Shown one piece after another: positions 28,318 to 39,900 of a stretch of DNA of 51,439 nucleotides. Source of the stretch: JAWKNZ01 sp041391425 (GTDB lineage: Bacteria; Bdellovibrionota_B; Oligoflexia; Oligoflexales; JAWKNZ01). The DNA lies in NCBI GenBank assembly GCA_041391425.1, contig JAWKNZ010000021.1, forward strand, positions 1-51,439, given 5' to 3'. A model generated the notes under the pieces. It searched no databases. It was not told the origin of the DNA and saw only the letters and a program-made list of their open reading frames with translations. Positions within the stretch are counted from its first letter, which is position 1; each line of letters starts with the position of its first letter. The position numbers were made by a program, and so were the translations under genes.

Positions 28318-29808
28318 ATGAGTACTGAAGATCAGACGAAACATCTTTTATGGAATATAGCTAAGCGTTATGAAGCCTCTGCTGGTGAGTTAGATATACC
28401 GGCAGGCTCTGATTTCGTTGGTGCGCCTCCATCAATTCTTCCCACTTCGTTATCGTTTTTAGGAAATAGACAATTTTGTCTAGATTTGAATTTGAAGTTC
28501 CCATTAGTCTCTGGAGCTATGGCAAATGGTATAGCTTCGACTAAGCTTGTTTGGGAAATGGCCAGCGCTGGTATGCTTGGTTTTTTTGGTTCCGCTGGTT
28601 TGAGTTTACAGCAGGTGGAAAATGCCATTGACGAGCTTACTGAATTATCAAATCGATTGGGACAACAGCCTGGAGCTTTTGGGTTTAATCTTATATACAG
28701 CCCTAATGAGCCGCATTTGGAAGACGCATTAGTTGATTTGTATTTAAAGCGTGATGTCCGCATTGTTGAAGCAGCTGCGTTTATGCAGTTAAGTCTACCC
28801 TTATTAAGGTACCGTCTTTCTGGAATTTATCGCGATCAAAATGGCTTTGTCCAGACTAAAAATCATTTAATAGCCAAAGTATCTAGACTTGAGGTGGCAA
28901 GCCAATTCTTTTCCCCAGCTCCGGATAAGATGCTTGAAAAGCTCGTTTCTAATGGTTGTATTACCTCTGAACAGGCTCTCATGGCTAAAGAGATACCAGT
29001 AGCGCAGGATATTACCGCAGAGGCCGACTCTGGAGGGCACACAGATAATAGGCCTGCATTTGCTCTGGTTTCTGCTATGCAAGCATTGAAAAATAGATTG
29101 CAGGCTGAGTTTTCGTATCGGAAAAAGTTGAGAGTTGGAGTTGCCGGGGGGATTGGAACTCCTGAGTCTGCTGCTGCTGCTTTTTCGATGGGTGCGGCTT
29201 ATATAGTAACCGGATCGATTAATCAAGCATGTATAGAATCGGGTAGTTCTGATACCGTGCGTAAGATGTTATGTGAGGCAACTTCGTCTGAAATTGCTAT
29301 GGCTCCTTCCGCTGATATGTTTGAGATGGGTATCAAGGTCCAAGTGCTAAAACGTGGCACTATGTTTCCGATGCGTGCAAACAAACTCTACGATTTATAT
29401 ACGCGTTTTAAGAGTTTGGAAGAGTTACCCGAAAAAGAGCGCTCGTTTATCGAGACACATATTTTAAAGGCCGCTTTGGGAAGAGTGGACTGCTACCGCT
29501 TCTTGCGTAGTGAGGAGAGATCCATCTCAGGTGGTTAGAGCAGAAAAAGACCCAAAACATCAAATGGCTTTATTGTTCGCTCTTATTTAGGACAGTCCTC
29601 TAACTGGGCCAACGAAAGTGAAAAGGCTGAACGCAAAATGGATTTTCAAATTTGGTGCGGACCCGCGATGGGTGCTTTTAATGAGTGGGTTAAGGGCAGC
29701 TTTTTGGAGAATCCAGAAGAGCGTATGGTGAAGGTTGTTTCACTTAATATTTTAATAGGTGCTGCTGTTATTTTGAGAAAAATGGCTTTTGCAAATACAG
29801 GGTCTTAG
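28318..29808 (+). CDS. pfaD: PfaD-type enoyl reductase of PUFA/polyketide lipid synthase (two compensating indels)
   Basis: The family uses an FMN-dependent 2-nitropropane-dioxygenase-like fold to reduce enoyl intermediates of polyunsaturated fatty acid synthases. Seen here are LVSGAMANGIAST, GMLGFFGSAGLSL, VAQDITAEADSGGHTDNRP, VGVAGGIGTPESAAAAFSMG and YIVTGSINQA. The first frame ends at a stop at 29536-29538. In the +1 frame from about 29477 come WEEWTATAS and VVRAEKDPKHQMALLF; after about 29577 the original frame resumes with RSYLGQSSNWANESEKAERK and QIWCGPAMGAFNEWVKGSFL to a stop at 29806-29808. Those three pieces make the usual C terminus, so one base is extra (T-run 29475-29477) and one is missing (near 29577). 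The total is close to 495 residues. Confidence 0.88.
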
Positions 29809-30025
29809 ATTGGATATGGATGCGACACTACTTGGCGGCCATTGCCAGGCACGAAATTATGGGCATGGTCGGCGGATAAGAAATGAAGAATTATCTGATA
29901 CTGTTAGTATCAATATATAAGAAAAAATGCTGAAGCTATGCAGTCGTGGTGGAATATTTTTTAAACGCAGTACCTTGATCTAGCGTGTAAGACAGCTTCT
30001 AAAATGGGATTTAAAGGGCATACAG

Positions 30026-33000
30026 TTGGCAGATAAAATTGAAAGTAAAACACAAACGGCTACCCCAATTGCGATTATTGGTATGGGGTGCTTGTTCCCT
30101 GATGCAGGAACTATAGATGAATTTTGGCTTAATATCAAAGAGGGAAAGGATAGCATTAAACAAATTCCTGCTTCTCATTGGCGCCCCGAAGATTACTTTG
30201 ATGCTGATGTGAATAAGGCTGATCATACTTACGCAAAAACTGGTGCATTTTTGTCTCCTTTTGAATTTGATCCTATGTCATACGGAATTGCTCCTAATGC
30301 TATTGAGGCGACGGATACGACACAGCTTTTAGCTATGGCTGTGGCACAGCAGGCTTTAATTGATGCAGGTTACGGGCCCGGTGAAGATTTTGATCGTGAT
30401 CGTGTCAGTTGTATTGTTGGCGTGACTGGAACTTTAGAGCTTGTTATTCCACTGGGAGCACGATTGGGCCATCCTATTTGGAGGAGGGCGTTAACAAATG
30501 CAGGAATTGAAGGGGAGAAGGCAGAGCAAGTCATTAATGATATTGCCAACAGCTACGTTAGTTGGCAGGAAAATTCTTTTCCCGGCTTATTGGGAAATGT
30601 TGTCGCAGGGCGTATTGCAAATAGTTTAAATTTAGGAGGGACTAACTGTGTCGTAGATGCAGCATGTGCTAGTTCTTTAAGCGCGCTAAGCTTGGCTTGC
30701 TTGGAGTTGCAAAGCGGCAAGTCTGATATGGTTGTGAGTGGAGGATTTGATACGTTCAATGATGTATTCATGTACATGTGCTTTAGCAAAACTCCTGCGC
30801 TATCTTCTAGTGGGCATGCTAGGCCTTTTGATCAAAATGCAGATGGAACTATTCTTGGTGAAGGTTTGGGCTGTGTTATCTTAAAGCGCCTCGATGATGC
30901 TGAAAGGGATGGGGATAGGATTTATGCCATTATCAAAGGTATTGGTTCTTCAAGTGACGGAAAGGGGCAGGCGATTTATGCTCCGAGTGCGAAAGGACAG
31001 GCCAAGGCGTTAACAAAAGCATACCGTGAAGCGGGATGCTCTCCTAAAACTATCAGCTTAGTAGAAGCCCATGGTACAGGTACCAAAGTTGGGGATAGTA
31101 TTGAATTAGAAGCGCTTACTAACGTTTATGGAGGCCCAAATGGTCAAGATCCATGGTGCGCTTTAGGCTCAGTAAAATCTCAGATTGGTCATACCAAGGC
31201 GGCTGCAGGTGCTGCGGGCTTGATTAAAGCAGCGCTATCTTTATATCATAAGGTGTTGCCGCCAACAATTAAGGTGGACGAACCGAATCGTGCTATTCAA
31301 GGCTCTCCTTTTTTTCTAAACCGAGAACCAAGGCCGTGGATTGCCAGTGATTCTCATCCAAGGCGAGCGGCAGTAAGTGCTTTAGGGTTTGGTGGTAGTA
31401 ATTTTCATTGTGTCTTGGAAGAGTATCAGGGCAATGGTTTAAAGGTGGATTGGGACGGAGAAGTTCAGATACTAGCATTTTCTAGTCAGGATATCGATAC
31501 TCTGATTTTAGATTTATCTGATCTGAAGATAGAAGGAGCGGATTGGAATGATTTTAGAGTTTTTGCTCACAAATCTCGTAGCTCGTTTCAGATAGCAGAT
31601 CCTTTTCGTCTTCTATTAGTCATAACCCACTCGGCGTATTCCGAGGCCGGAAGGCTTGTCAAGCAGATATCGGATACTCTTATACCTTTGCAATCTATGG
31701 ATTGTACAAATATTGCTTCTTACAAAGATAAAATTGAGGGTGTGAAGGATAGCTTGCATGCTTTAAAGGGTTGCTATTTTTCTGCAGGAAAAAATGAGGG
31801 TAAAGGTAAACTTGCTTTTCTGTTTCCAGGGCAAGGTTCTCAGTATCCGAATATGTTAAAAAGCTTAGCTTGCTGTTTTCCCGAAGTGAGACGAGCATTT
31901 TCCCTACTTGATAGTGTAGGCAAAGAGCAGTCGTTGTTGGATGATGGTGTGGCATTGTCTGATATCGTTTATCCAATGGATTTATTTCGGAAGGAAGCTT
32001 TAGTTGAGTCTCGTTCTGCATTACGAAGTACCGATGTTGCGCAGGCAGCGATAGGAGCAGTAAGCCTTGGCTGTCTTGGAATTTTGGAGCGTTTTGGAGT
32101 TAGAGCAGATTTGCTGGCAGGCCATAGTTTTGGAGAACTGACAGCATTATATGCAGCAGGTAGTTTGAGCCATGATGACTATATTGCTGTAGCATGTAAG
32201 CGTGGTTCAATTATGGCTAAGCAGGCAGTTGGGGCTATGTTGGCAGTGTCTGCTTCGAAAGAAGATGTTGAGAGAGCGGCTAAAGAGTTTAACTTAAAAG
32301 TTACTATTGCAAATCATAACGCTCCGAGGCAGGTCGTTGTTTCTGGTCTTGAAGTTGAATTGGAAAAGGCTAGATCTGTTTTCAAGGAGTTGGGTTATAG
32401 TGCAGCTTCTCTTCCTGTTGGGGCTGCATTTCATAGCCCGCATGTGTTGCATGCTCAGAAGCCTTTTTATCAATTTATTGAAGGCATTGAAATTACCCCG
32501 CCGCGTACAGCGGTTTATTCGAATGAGATGGAAGAAAAGTATCCCTCTGATCCAGGTTTGATTGCAAAAATGCTTTCTACGCATATTGTGAGCCCAGTGT
32601 CATTCGTTGGCCAAATTGAAAAGATGTATAGAGATGGTGCTAGGGTTTTTGTCGAGGTTGGTCCTGGCCGAGTTTTGACTGGATTGGTAGAAAAAATATT
32701 GGGTATTAAAGCGAAAACTATTGCTTTTGATGTTGAAAAATCCAGTAACCATATGGTGCATTTAGCCGAACTTTTGGCGCAATTGGCTACGACAGGCTAC
32801 GGCGTAGACTTGTCGGTATGGGATGCCGATTTTGCTCATGAATATACAAGAAAATTTGGCGTGGCAGATGAAAAAAGTAAGGCCGGGAAAAAGCGTTTTA
32901 CTGTAATGCTTACAGGAGCTAACTATCGGAACCCAGATGCTTTGAATGCTACGCATAAGAGCATATTGCAACCTCAAGTAGAGGGTCTAGACGATTCAAT

Positions 33001-36000
33001 TATTAATAAAAAGATTGAGAACATTGAATTAAAGCATGATGTCCACGTCGTAACGAATGAAAGATATAGTCAAAAATCCCCTACGAATACGGTTACAGAT
33101 CAGAAAAGGATAGCAGATATGTCAAAGGATATTCCAATGTCACAACAGAATAAATCTAAGAATTATGGCGGATCTGAAAAAATGCTTGGCCATTCTGAGG
33201 CTGTTGATGATGCGTTTAGATTGACACAAAAGAGTCTTTTGCAATTGCAGAATATGCAAAAGCAGAATGCAGAATTGCATCGACAATTTTTGCAAGGGCA
33301 GCAGGAAGCACAGGCGATGTTTCATCAAATTATGCAGCAGCAGCTTAAATTGATGGGAGCTATGGATATTAAAACCCAGTCGCCGTTGAAAGGAAAAGGT
33401 TTTAGTCATTCCCCTTTGAACGATGAGGACTTCAGTAGCAATTCCTTTAAAAGTGCGGACCTTGCGGTAGGCAAAAATGAGAATAAGATAGATGAGTATC
33501 TTGTAGTAGAAGAACCTTCTGTGCTGCACCATAATAATGCATCTTTAGCCATGGAAAACAATTTTGAGGATCAAGCTTCTAAATCCATGAATGGAGACTC
33601 GGATATAGGTGCTGCCATTTTTGATGTTATTTCTGAAAAGACAGGATATCCGAAAGATGTATTACAAGTAGAAATGTCTTTGGAGTCGGATTTAGGTATT
33701 GATTCCATCAAGCGAGTTGAGATTTTTTCCGCAATTCAGGAAAAACTAAATGTTGAAGGTCAAAATTCGGCGGAAGAGTTGAATAGTTTACGCACTATCA
33801 ATGATATCATCGATTGTTATACTGCTATGAGTTCGGTGAGAGATCAATCCTCATCTAGTGCTATTGATTCAGAAAGGAATGTAGTAGAGGCAGATCCTTT
33901 GCACGGATTGCAAAAAAGACAAGGAGCAGAGGCAAATGCCGATGAATTGAGCGCTGAAAGTATTTCTAGAATTTTCTTCAATATAATTGCAGAAAAAACT
34001 GGTTATCCGCTTGAAATGTTAACTGCGGATATGGAAATGGAAGCTGATCTGGGAATTGACTCGATTAAGAGGGTAGAAATTTTTTCTGCATTGCAAGAAA
34101 AAACAGCTAATCTCCTAAAATTAAGCCAAGAGGCACTTGCAAAATTTAGAACGATCTCGGATGTCTTGTCTTATTATGAAAACAGCACAATGATTGGCGC
34201 CGAGGCAGAAGACACTATTGATGATCCTATTAGTTTAAATAACGCAGAGATGCAATCTAATATGGCCAACCAAGAAAGCGAAAAAAAAAAAACAATACGC
34301 TCTAGTCAGGCGGTAGAAAAATTTTTAGTTATTACAAGGGCTATTGAAAGTGCAGATAGTCAGGCTTCTCTGACTCTTTCTGCTGATGCGATGATTTTGA
34401 TAGCTGGCGTTGATGCAAAACAAGCGAATGTGTTTGCTAAGTCCTTCGTCAAAGCTGGGTTGCAGACTAAGTTTGTTGATGTCATGGATCTTGAGAATAT
34501 AGCCATCCCTGAAGCATTGAGTGGGATCGTTATTCTTGCTCCTGATGTAGAATTACAGTCGACGGATAGTCGAGAATTTTTACTAAATTCATTTTTATTG
34601 TCACAAAAGGTGCATGATCGGTTGCAGGTTTCTGCCTCTGGAGATGGCGCATTTTTTGTGACAGTTACTTTTAACGGGGGCAGCTTCGGGCTAAATGGCA
34701 TTGAGCAGGAAAGGCATGCTATATACTGCGGTTTAGCTGGGCTTAGTAAAACCGTAAGCCATGAATGGAAGAACGTTAATGCAAAGGCTATTGATTTATA
34801 TGGCATTGAAAATGCTGACAAGGTTGTTGAGCAATGTCTGTTAAGAGGAATACTTGAGCTAGGTCTTAGTGATACAGGTCTTAAAACTGTGGCATTACAA
34901 AAAGATTCGAAAGAATATGATGTAATCTCTAGGCCTTTAAATAAGAACGATGTTTTGGTCGTAACAGGAGGAGCTCGTGGAGTCACATTCGAGGCTTGTT
35001 ATGAACTTGTTAAAGAGTATCAGTGCCGATTGATTCTTCTTGGGCGTAGTCCAGTCCCAGATCCAGAGCCCCATTGGCTGATTGGTGTCCGTGGTGAAAC
35101 TGAAATAAAGAAAGCGATAATTAAGAACGCTGATCAAAGTCTACCTCTTAAGAATGTTGAAGATAAATATCGTCAGATCATGAGCTGGCGGTATATGGAG
35201 GAGAATTTTGACCGGTTGCGCCAACTTGGATGTAAGTTCGTATATCGATCTGTCGATATTAGAAATGAACAAGAAGTGAAAATTTTGTTATCAGATTTAC
35301 AAAGTGAATTTGGCTTGATCACCGGCTTTATTCATGGAGCTGGGGTCCTTCGAGATAAGTTGTTTATTGAAAAAACTAAAGAACAGTTCAGCGATGTTTT
35401 TGATACTAAAGTTAAAGGGTATCAATCCATCATGAGTTCCTTGGATCAGAACGCATTAAAAGTTGTCGTAATGTTTTCTTCATCGACAGCTAGATTTGGA
35501 AGGAAAGGACAGGTTGATTATGCTGTTGCTAATGAAGTTTTAAATAAATTGGCACAGAATTTTGCTACCAAACATGTGTCTTGTAGAGTGCTCTCTGCAA
35601 ATTGGGGTCCTTGGATGGGAGGGATGGTTAATCCTTCTTTGAAAAAAATGTTTGAGTCTGAAGGGGTTTCTTTGATTCCCCTTGACGCAGGTGGTAGGTA
35701 TTTAGTCGAAGCATTAGCGCAACCCGTCGAAGGTCAGTGTGTTGAAGTGGTGGTGTTTGGTCCTAATCTAGCAGATCAGAAACCTAAGGATACTCGTGAG
35801 AAAGAAGAAAATATACGCTTGGGCAATAGTGCTACCGGTAATAGTATGAGGTTAGCTTTTGAGATAAATACTAGCGTTGAAGAACTGAGCTTTTTACGGG
35901 ATCATGCTATTGATGGTAACTATGTGTTGCCAGCGGCGGTTATGGTTGAGTGGATGGCACATGCAGCTTTGCTTGCAAACCCTGGGCTTGTTTTTGGCGG

Positions 36001-36715
36001 TCTTAGAAATTTTCAAGTCGCAAATGGTATTCGTGTTCGAAATACACAAGGTGTTATGGTCGGTGCCTGGACAGATTTACCGGTTAAAACCGACAATGGA
36101 TATTTAATTAGAGTCGAATTAAAGTCACTTGGTTCTAATGGGAGAGGTGTTGTGCACGCTTTTGCTCATGCATTTTTGGCAGAGGCTCCACTTGAGCGGG
36201 TAGATTTTAGCCTTGCTCCAATTGAGGGTGGCTATAATACTTCTGTGAAAGCTGCATATGAAAAATTTTTGTTTCATGGCGCTTCTTTGCAAGGAATTAA
36301 GAGTATTGCTGGATATTCTTCAAGAGGGATGGCAGCAAAAGTTGCTACAAGCCCGCATCCATCAAAGTGGATGACGACCCCACTTCGAACGCATTGGGTG
36401 GTTGATCCCCTGGTCCTAGATTGTGTTTTCCAGATGATGATTTTGTGGAGTGTTGAACAAGATGGTTTAGCTTGTTTGCCATCATCATTTGCTACTCTCG
36501 AAGTTTTCTCTGATTTTTCCGCACAGTCTGAGTGTGAGATTCAAATTGAAATAAGGGATATAAAAAATGCTAACTATTTAGAGGCTAATGTTGAGGTAGT
36601 GGGTGAGTGCGGAAACTTATTGGCAAAGGTTACTGGCTTGCAATGCACCCGCATGCCAACTTTATTGAATGCATTTGGTAAACAATCACTGAAGACTTCT
36701 GATGTTAATTTGTAG
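30026..36715 (+). CDS. pfaA: PfaA-like multidomain synthase (KS-AT-ACP-ACP-KR-DH)
   Basis: The protein has 2229 residues. The ketosynthase is at about 12-440 (C214 in VDAACASS, then EAHGTGT and IGHTKAAAG). The acyltransferase is at about 595-890 (FPGQGSQYP, S701 in GHSFGELTAL). A Gln-rich linker spans about 1065-1110. Two acyl carrier domains follow, each with LGIDSIKRVEIFSA (phosphopantetheine serines 1227 and 1346). The ketoreductase is at about 1640-1890 (VVTGGARGVTFEACYELV, GFIHGAGVLRDK, SSSTARFGRKGQVDYA). A C-terminal dehydratase-like domain has H1960 in FLRDHAIDGNYVLPAA. This is the PfaA layout of iterative PUFA synthases; typical PfaA has four or more ACPs, so two is few. The TTG start has AAAGGG upstream, and no ATG fits. 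The gene is truncated from pfaC by a MITE at its stop. Confidence 0.93.
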   Translation: MADKIESKTQTATPIAIIGMGCLFPDAGTIDEFWLNIKEGKDSIKQIPASHWRPEDYFDADVNKADHTYAKTGAFLSPFEFDPMSYGIAPNAIEATDTTQLLAMAVAQQALIDAGYGPGEDFDRDRVSCIVGVTGTLELVIPLGARLGHPIWRRALTNAGIEGEKAEQVINDIANSYVSWQENSFPGLLGNVVAGRIANSLNLGGTNCVVDAACASSLSALSLACLELQSGKSDMVVSGGFDTFNDVFMYMCFSKTPALSSSGHARPFDQNADGTILGEGLGCVILKRLDDAERDGDRIYAIIKGIGSSSDGKGQAIYAPSAKGQAKALTKAYREAGCSPKTISLVEAHGTGTKVGDSIELEALTNVYGGPNGQDPWCALGSVKSQIGHTKAAAGAAGLIKAALSLYHKVLPPTIKVDEPNRAIQGSPFFLNREPRPWIASDSHPRRAAVSALGFGGSNFHCVLEEYQGNGLKVDWDGEVQILAFSSQDIDTLILDLSDLKIEGADWNDFRVFAHKSRSSFQIADPFRLLLVITHSAYSEAGRLVKQISDTLIPLQSMDCTNIASYKDKIEGVKDSLHALKGCYFSAGKNEGKGKLAFLFPGQGSQYPNMLKSLACCFPEVRRAFSLLDSVGKEQSLLDDGVALSDIVYPMDLFRKEALVESRSALRSTDVAQAAIGAVSLGCLGILERFGVRADLLAGHSFGELTALYAAGSLSHDDYIAVACKRGSIMAKQAVGAMLAVSASKEDVERAAKEFNLKVTIANHNAPRQVVVSGLEVELEKARSVFKELGYSAASLPVGAAFHSPHVLHAQKPFYQFIEGIEITPPRTAVYSNEMEEKYPSDPGLIAKMLSTHIVSPVSFVGQIEKMYRDGARVFVEVGPGRVLTGLVEKILGIKAKTIAFDVEKSSNHMVHLAELLAQLATTGYGVDLSVWDADFAHEYTRKFGVADEKSKAGKKRFTVMLTGANYRNPDALNATHKSILQPQVEGLDDSIINKKIENIELKHDVHVVTNERYSQKSPTNTVTDQKRIADMSKDIPMSQQNKSKNYGGSEKMLGHSEAVDDAFRLTQKSLLQLQNMQKQNAELHRQFLQGQQEAQAMFHQIMQQQLKLMGAMDIKTQSPLKGKGFSHSPLNDEDFSSNSFKSADLAVGKNENKIDEYLVVEEPSVLHHNNASLAMENNFEDQASKSMNGDSDIGAAIFDVISEKTGYPKDVLQVEMSLESDLGIDSIKRVEIFSAIQEKLNVEGQNSAEELNSLRTINDIIDCYTAMSSVRDQSSSSAIDSERNVVEADPLHGLQKRQGAEANADELSAESISRIFFNIIAEKTGYPLEMLTADMEMEADLGIDSIKRVEIFSALQEKTANLLKLSQEALAKFRTISDVLSYYENSTMIGAEAEDTIDDPISLNNAEMQSNMANQESEKKKTIRSSQAVEKFLVITRAIESADSQASLTLSADAMILIAGVDAKQANVFAKSFVKAGLQTKFVDVMDLENIAIPEALSGIVILAPDVELQSTDSREFLLNSFLLSQKVHDRLQVSASGDGAFFVTVTFNGGSFGLNGIEQERHAIYCGLAGLSKTVSHEWKNVNAKAIDLYGIENADKVVEQCLLRGILELGLSDTGLKTVALQKDSKEYDVISRPLNKNDVLVVTGGARGVTFEACYELVKEYQCRLILLGRSPVPDPEPHWLIGVRGETEIKKAIIKNADQSLPLKNVEDKYRQIMSWRYMEENFDRLRQLGCKFVYRSVDIRNEQEVKILLSDLQSEFGLITGFIHGAGVLRDKLFIEKTKEQFSDVFDTKVKGYQSIMSSLDQNALKVVVMFSSSTARFGRKGQVDYAVANEVLNKLAQNFATKHVSCRVLSANWGPWMGGMVNPSLKKMFESEGVSLIPLDAGGRYLVEALAQPVEGQCVEVVVFGPNLADQKPKDTREKEENIRLGNSATGNSMRLAFEINTSVEELSFLRDHAIDGNYVLPAAVMVEWMAHAALLANPGLVFGGLRNFQVANGIRVRNTQGVMVGAWTDLPVKTDNGYLIRVELKSLGSNGRGVVHAFAHAFLAEAPLERVDFSLAPIEGGYNTSVKAAYEKFLFHGASLQGIKSIAGYSSRGMAAKVATSPHPSKWMTTPLRTHWVVDPLVLDCVFQMMILWSVEQDGLACLPSSFATLEVFSDFSAQSECEIQIEIRDIKNANYLEANVEVVGECGNLLAKVTGLQCTRMPTLLNAFGKQSLKTSDVNL

Positions 36716-36879
36716 TAACTATTCAGCGTATTTTTTATCTGATCGATTCAAAGCCTTGACTGCCCGTCATCCTGAGTGAAGCGAAGGATCTATTTCGCAA
36801 TTTCGAGATCCTTCGCTTCACTCAGGATGACGATGTGTCAAGCGGCATATTGTAGGGAAAAGATACGCTGAATAGTTAC
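36715..36879. mobile_element. MITE-like element inserted at the pfaA stop codon
   Basis: Perfect 17-base terminal inverted repeats (GTAACTATTCAGCGTAT at 36715-36731; its complement at 36863-36879) bound a 165-bp element. It is flanked by an 8-base direct repeat AATTTGTA (36707-36714 and 36880-36887). The GTAA- ends with 8-base duplications resemble IS66-family elements. Inside, 27-base perfect arms (36765-36791 and 36806-36832, containing GTCATCCTGAGTGAAGCGAA) make a strong hairpin. There is no transposase. The insertion duplicates the last codons of pfaA and lets the element's first G complete the TAG stop. Confidence 0.85.
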
Positions 36880-36905
36880 AATTTGTAGAGATTGAGAAAG
36901 CATTT

Positions 36906-39900
36906 ATGAGCGACTCGTCAAAAATAGCCATAGTCGGTATGAGCGGGGTTTTTCCTGGAGGGAACTCACTAGAGGAATTTTGGCAAAATATTATTCAAAG
37001 TAGGGATTGCTCTTCAGAAGTGTCTCCCGATCGTTGGCTTTTAAGCAAGGATCTTGCGTATTCTAAAGAATATGGAGAAAAAGATCGTGTTGGCAATGTT
37101 CGCGGCTATTTTGTTGATGACTGGCAGTGTAGGGAAAAAAGTTTAAACATTGACCATGATTTACTGCAACAGCTTGATCCTTTGTTTCATTTAACGTTAA
37201 CGGCAGGCGCTCGGGCGTTTCAAGATTGCCAATCCTCTCTTTTGGACTTGCGACGGGTTTCGGTTCTTTTTGGTAATATAGTTTTACCAACGGAGTTTTC
37301 TTCGAAGATAGCACGTCATTATCTTGGCTCGGCTTTTGAGAAGTTTTTGTTAAGTCATCCGATTAATAATACGGACAAAGTACATCCTATAAATGCATTT
37401 CCTGCTGCTATGCCAGCCTATGTTTTGGCAAAGGCTTTGAATCTGCAGGGAGGCTGTTTTACATTGGACGCGGCATGCGCATCTTCTTTATATGCCCTTA
37501 GAATGGCGGTCGATGCATTACACTTTGGAAAGTCTGATGCTGTGCTGGTTGGTGGTGTTTCTCGTCCTGATCCTTTATACACACAAATGGGCTTTACTCA
37601 ATTAACGGCATTATCAAAATCCGGAAAAGCTAGGCCATTTGATCAAAATGCAGATGGCTTAGTAGTGGGAGAAGGAGCTGGATTCTTCGTTTTAAAGCGT
37701 CTTGAGGATGCGCTGGCCCATAATGATAGAATCTATGCGACTATTGCAGGTATCGGTCTTTCTAACGATGTTAATGGGGGGCTTATGGCTCCTGATTCAG
37801 AAGGACAACTGCGTGCGATGCGTGCTGCTTATGAAGAAGCAGGTTGGGACGTTAATGATGTAGATCTTATAGAATGTCATGCTGCTGGTACTTCTTTAGG
37901 CGATGGTATTGAACTTATGAGCCTGAAGAGCCTATGGAGCCCAGAGCAGGGCGTTGAGGAGAGGCAATTTGTAAATAAATGCATTCTTGGCTCTGTAAAA
38001 GCAAATGTTGGACATTTGCTCACCGCTGCCGGTGCATCAGGGCTTTGCCGGGTTTTGTTGGCGATGCAACACAAAGTTTTACCGCCCACGGCAAACTTTA
38101 GTCAGGCGGAAGCAAAGTACTGCCTAGAGGATTCTCCCTTTGAAATTCTAAAATCTCCAAAAAATTGGGAAAGAAGAGATGAAAACATATTAAGACGGGC
38201 TGCAATTAGTGGATTTGGTTTTGGTGGAATAAATGCACATGTGCTTATCGAAGAGTGGGATGAGTTACTTTCGTTAAGCCAGTCTCGAAAAGCTAAGGAT
38301 CATGATGGCAAAAGTACATCTTTTGCCCCAATAAGTAAGCCGACGTTCAATATTTCGAATGAAAATTCTAGGCAGGTAGCTATTGTTGGTATTGAAAGCA
38401 CTTTGGCGGATAGTTCTAATTTTTGTGTATTGATAGATCGCATTGCAAATCTTGGTGAACATTTTGTAGGAAAGTCTTCTGAGCATTGTCAGAGTATCCA
38501 AGGTTATGGTTGGGATTGTGAGGGTGCGGAGAATTTTAGACTTAATGCATTTGAAGAACTGCTAATCGAAATAGGAAAGTTTAAAGTTCCACCGATCGAA
38601 TTGCAGCAAATGCTACCGATACAGCTTCTTATGCTTGATGTCGCATACCGTGCTTTGAAGGTGGCAGGCATTAAGAAAAAACGGCACTTAAAGGCAGGTG
38701 CTCTTATAGGTCTTGATTTAGATGCCCATGCGAACTTTTTTAATTGCCGTTGGGATATTGAAAATAAGGCCAAAGCTTGGTGTGAAGAACTCGGGCTTAA
38801 ATTATCTGATGATGCATTTAAAGAATGGGTAGAAGCTTTAAAAGATAGTGTAAATCCGCCTTTGAATGCTAATAGAACGATAGGTTCATTAGGTAGTATA
38901 GTTGCAAGCAGGATAGCACGTGAATTTCAATTTGCGGGTCCATCTTTTACGATAGCAAATGCAGAAAATTCTGGGTTACGTGCCTTGGAGTTTGCAGTCG
39001 ATCAGATTCGCTTAGGAAGATTGGATTTTGCAGTTGTTGGTGCTGTTGACTTTGCGGCAGAAACGCAAGCTGCTTTGTCGAATTGTTCTTATATGCAAAG
39101 CCAAGGTGAAGGAATAGGTCCTTGCAATTATAATTATTCAGATGGTGCCGTTGCTTTAGTTGTTAAAGATTTAGATCTAGCAATTGCTGATGGTGATAAG
39201 GTGTATGGTGTTATTGGCGATATTTCTATTACCACAAGGTTAGACGGTGGCGGTCATAAGCAATCTTTATTACAGCCTGCGCTATGCGCCAATATACCTT
39301 CGAAGGCTGTTACTTGTAATGATAGCGATATGTATTCTTATTTAGGCTCTGTCGGATCTGCTACTGGACTGGTTAATTTGGTAACAAAAATAGCGCTAGG
39401 GAATAAATTAGATAGATCGTTAGTACAAGAAAAGCCTGCCGATATTAAAAATAAGAACGTAATAGTATTTAATCAAAATGGCAAGGATTGCAGTTACGGA
39501 TTGCTGGATGTGGCTTGTGATGCAGATTATTTTTCGACATTTGAAGGCCTCCAAGATACTGCAATTCAGCAGAGCATCAGTAAAAGTGATAAAAGCATAG
39601 TTGTGACAATCGATAAGAAAGAGAGTTTTTCTATTTTTCAAGTCACTGAAAGGGTTGGCGCAATAAGTTCTTCTATATTAGAGCAAGAAACTACGAAAGT
39701 GCAGTATAGGCAGGGAAATGATCCTAAACCTTTGGGTAATAGAACAGCACCGTTGGTTGATGATAGCTATGCAGAAATTGGTGCATTAATAGAAAAGACT
39801 GCTTATGCAAATTATTCAGCCCATCAAGCATACTTATGTTGGCATAATCAGATGCTTGATAATATGGGAGAGCTTTTAGGCAAACAACTTGAAATGCTTG

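Noticed and set aside
36765..36832. The 27-base-arm hairpin between pfaA and pfaC as a simple terminator
   Set aside because: It lies inside an element with terminal repeats and target duplication, which explains it better; it also has no U-tract.
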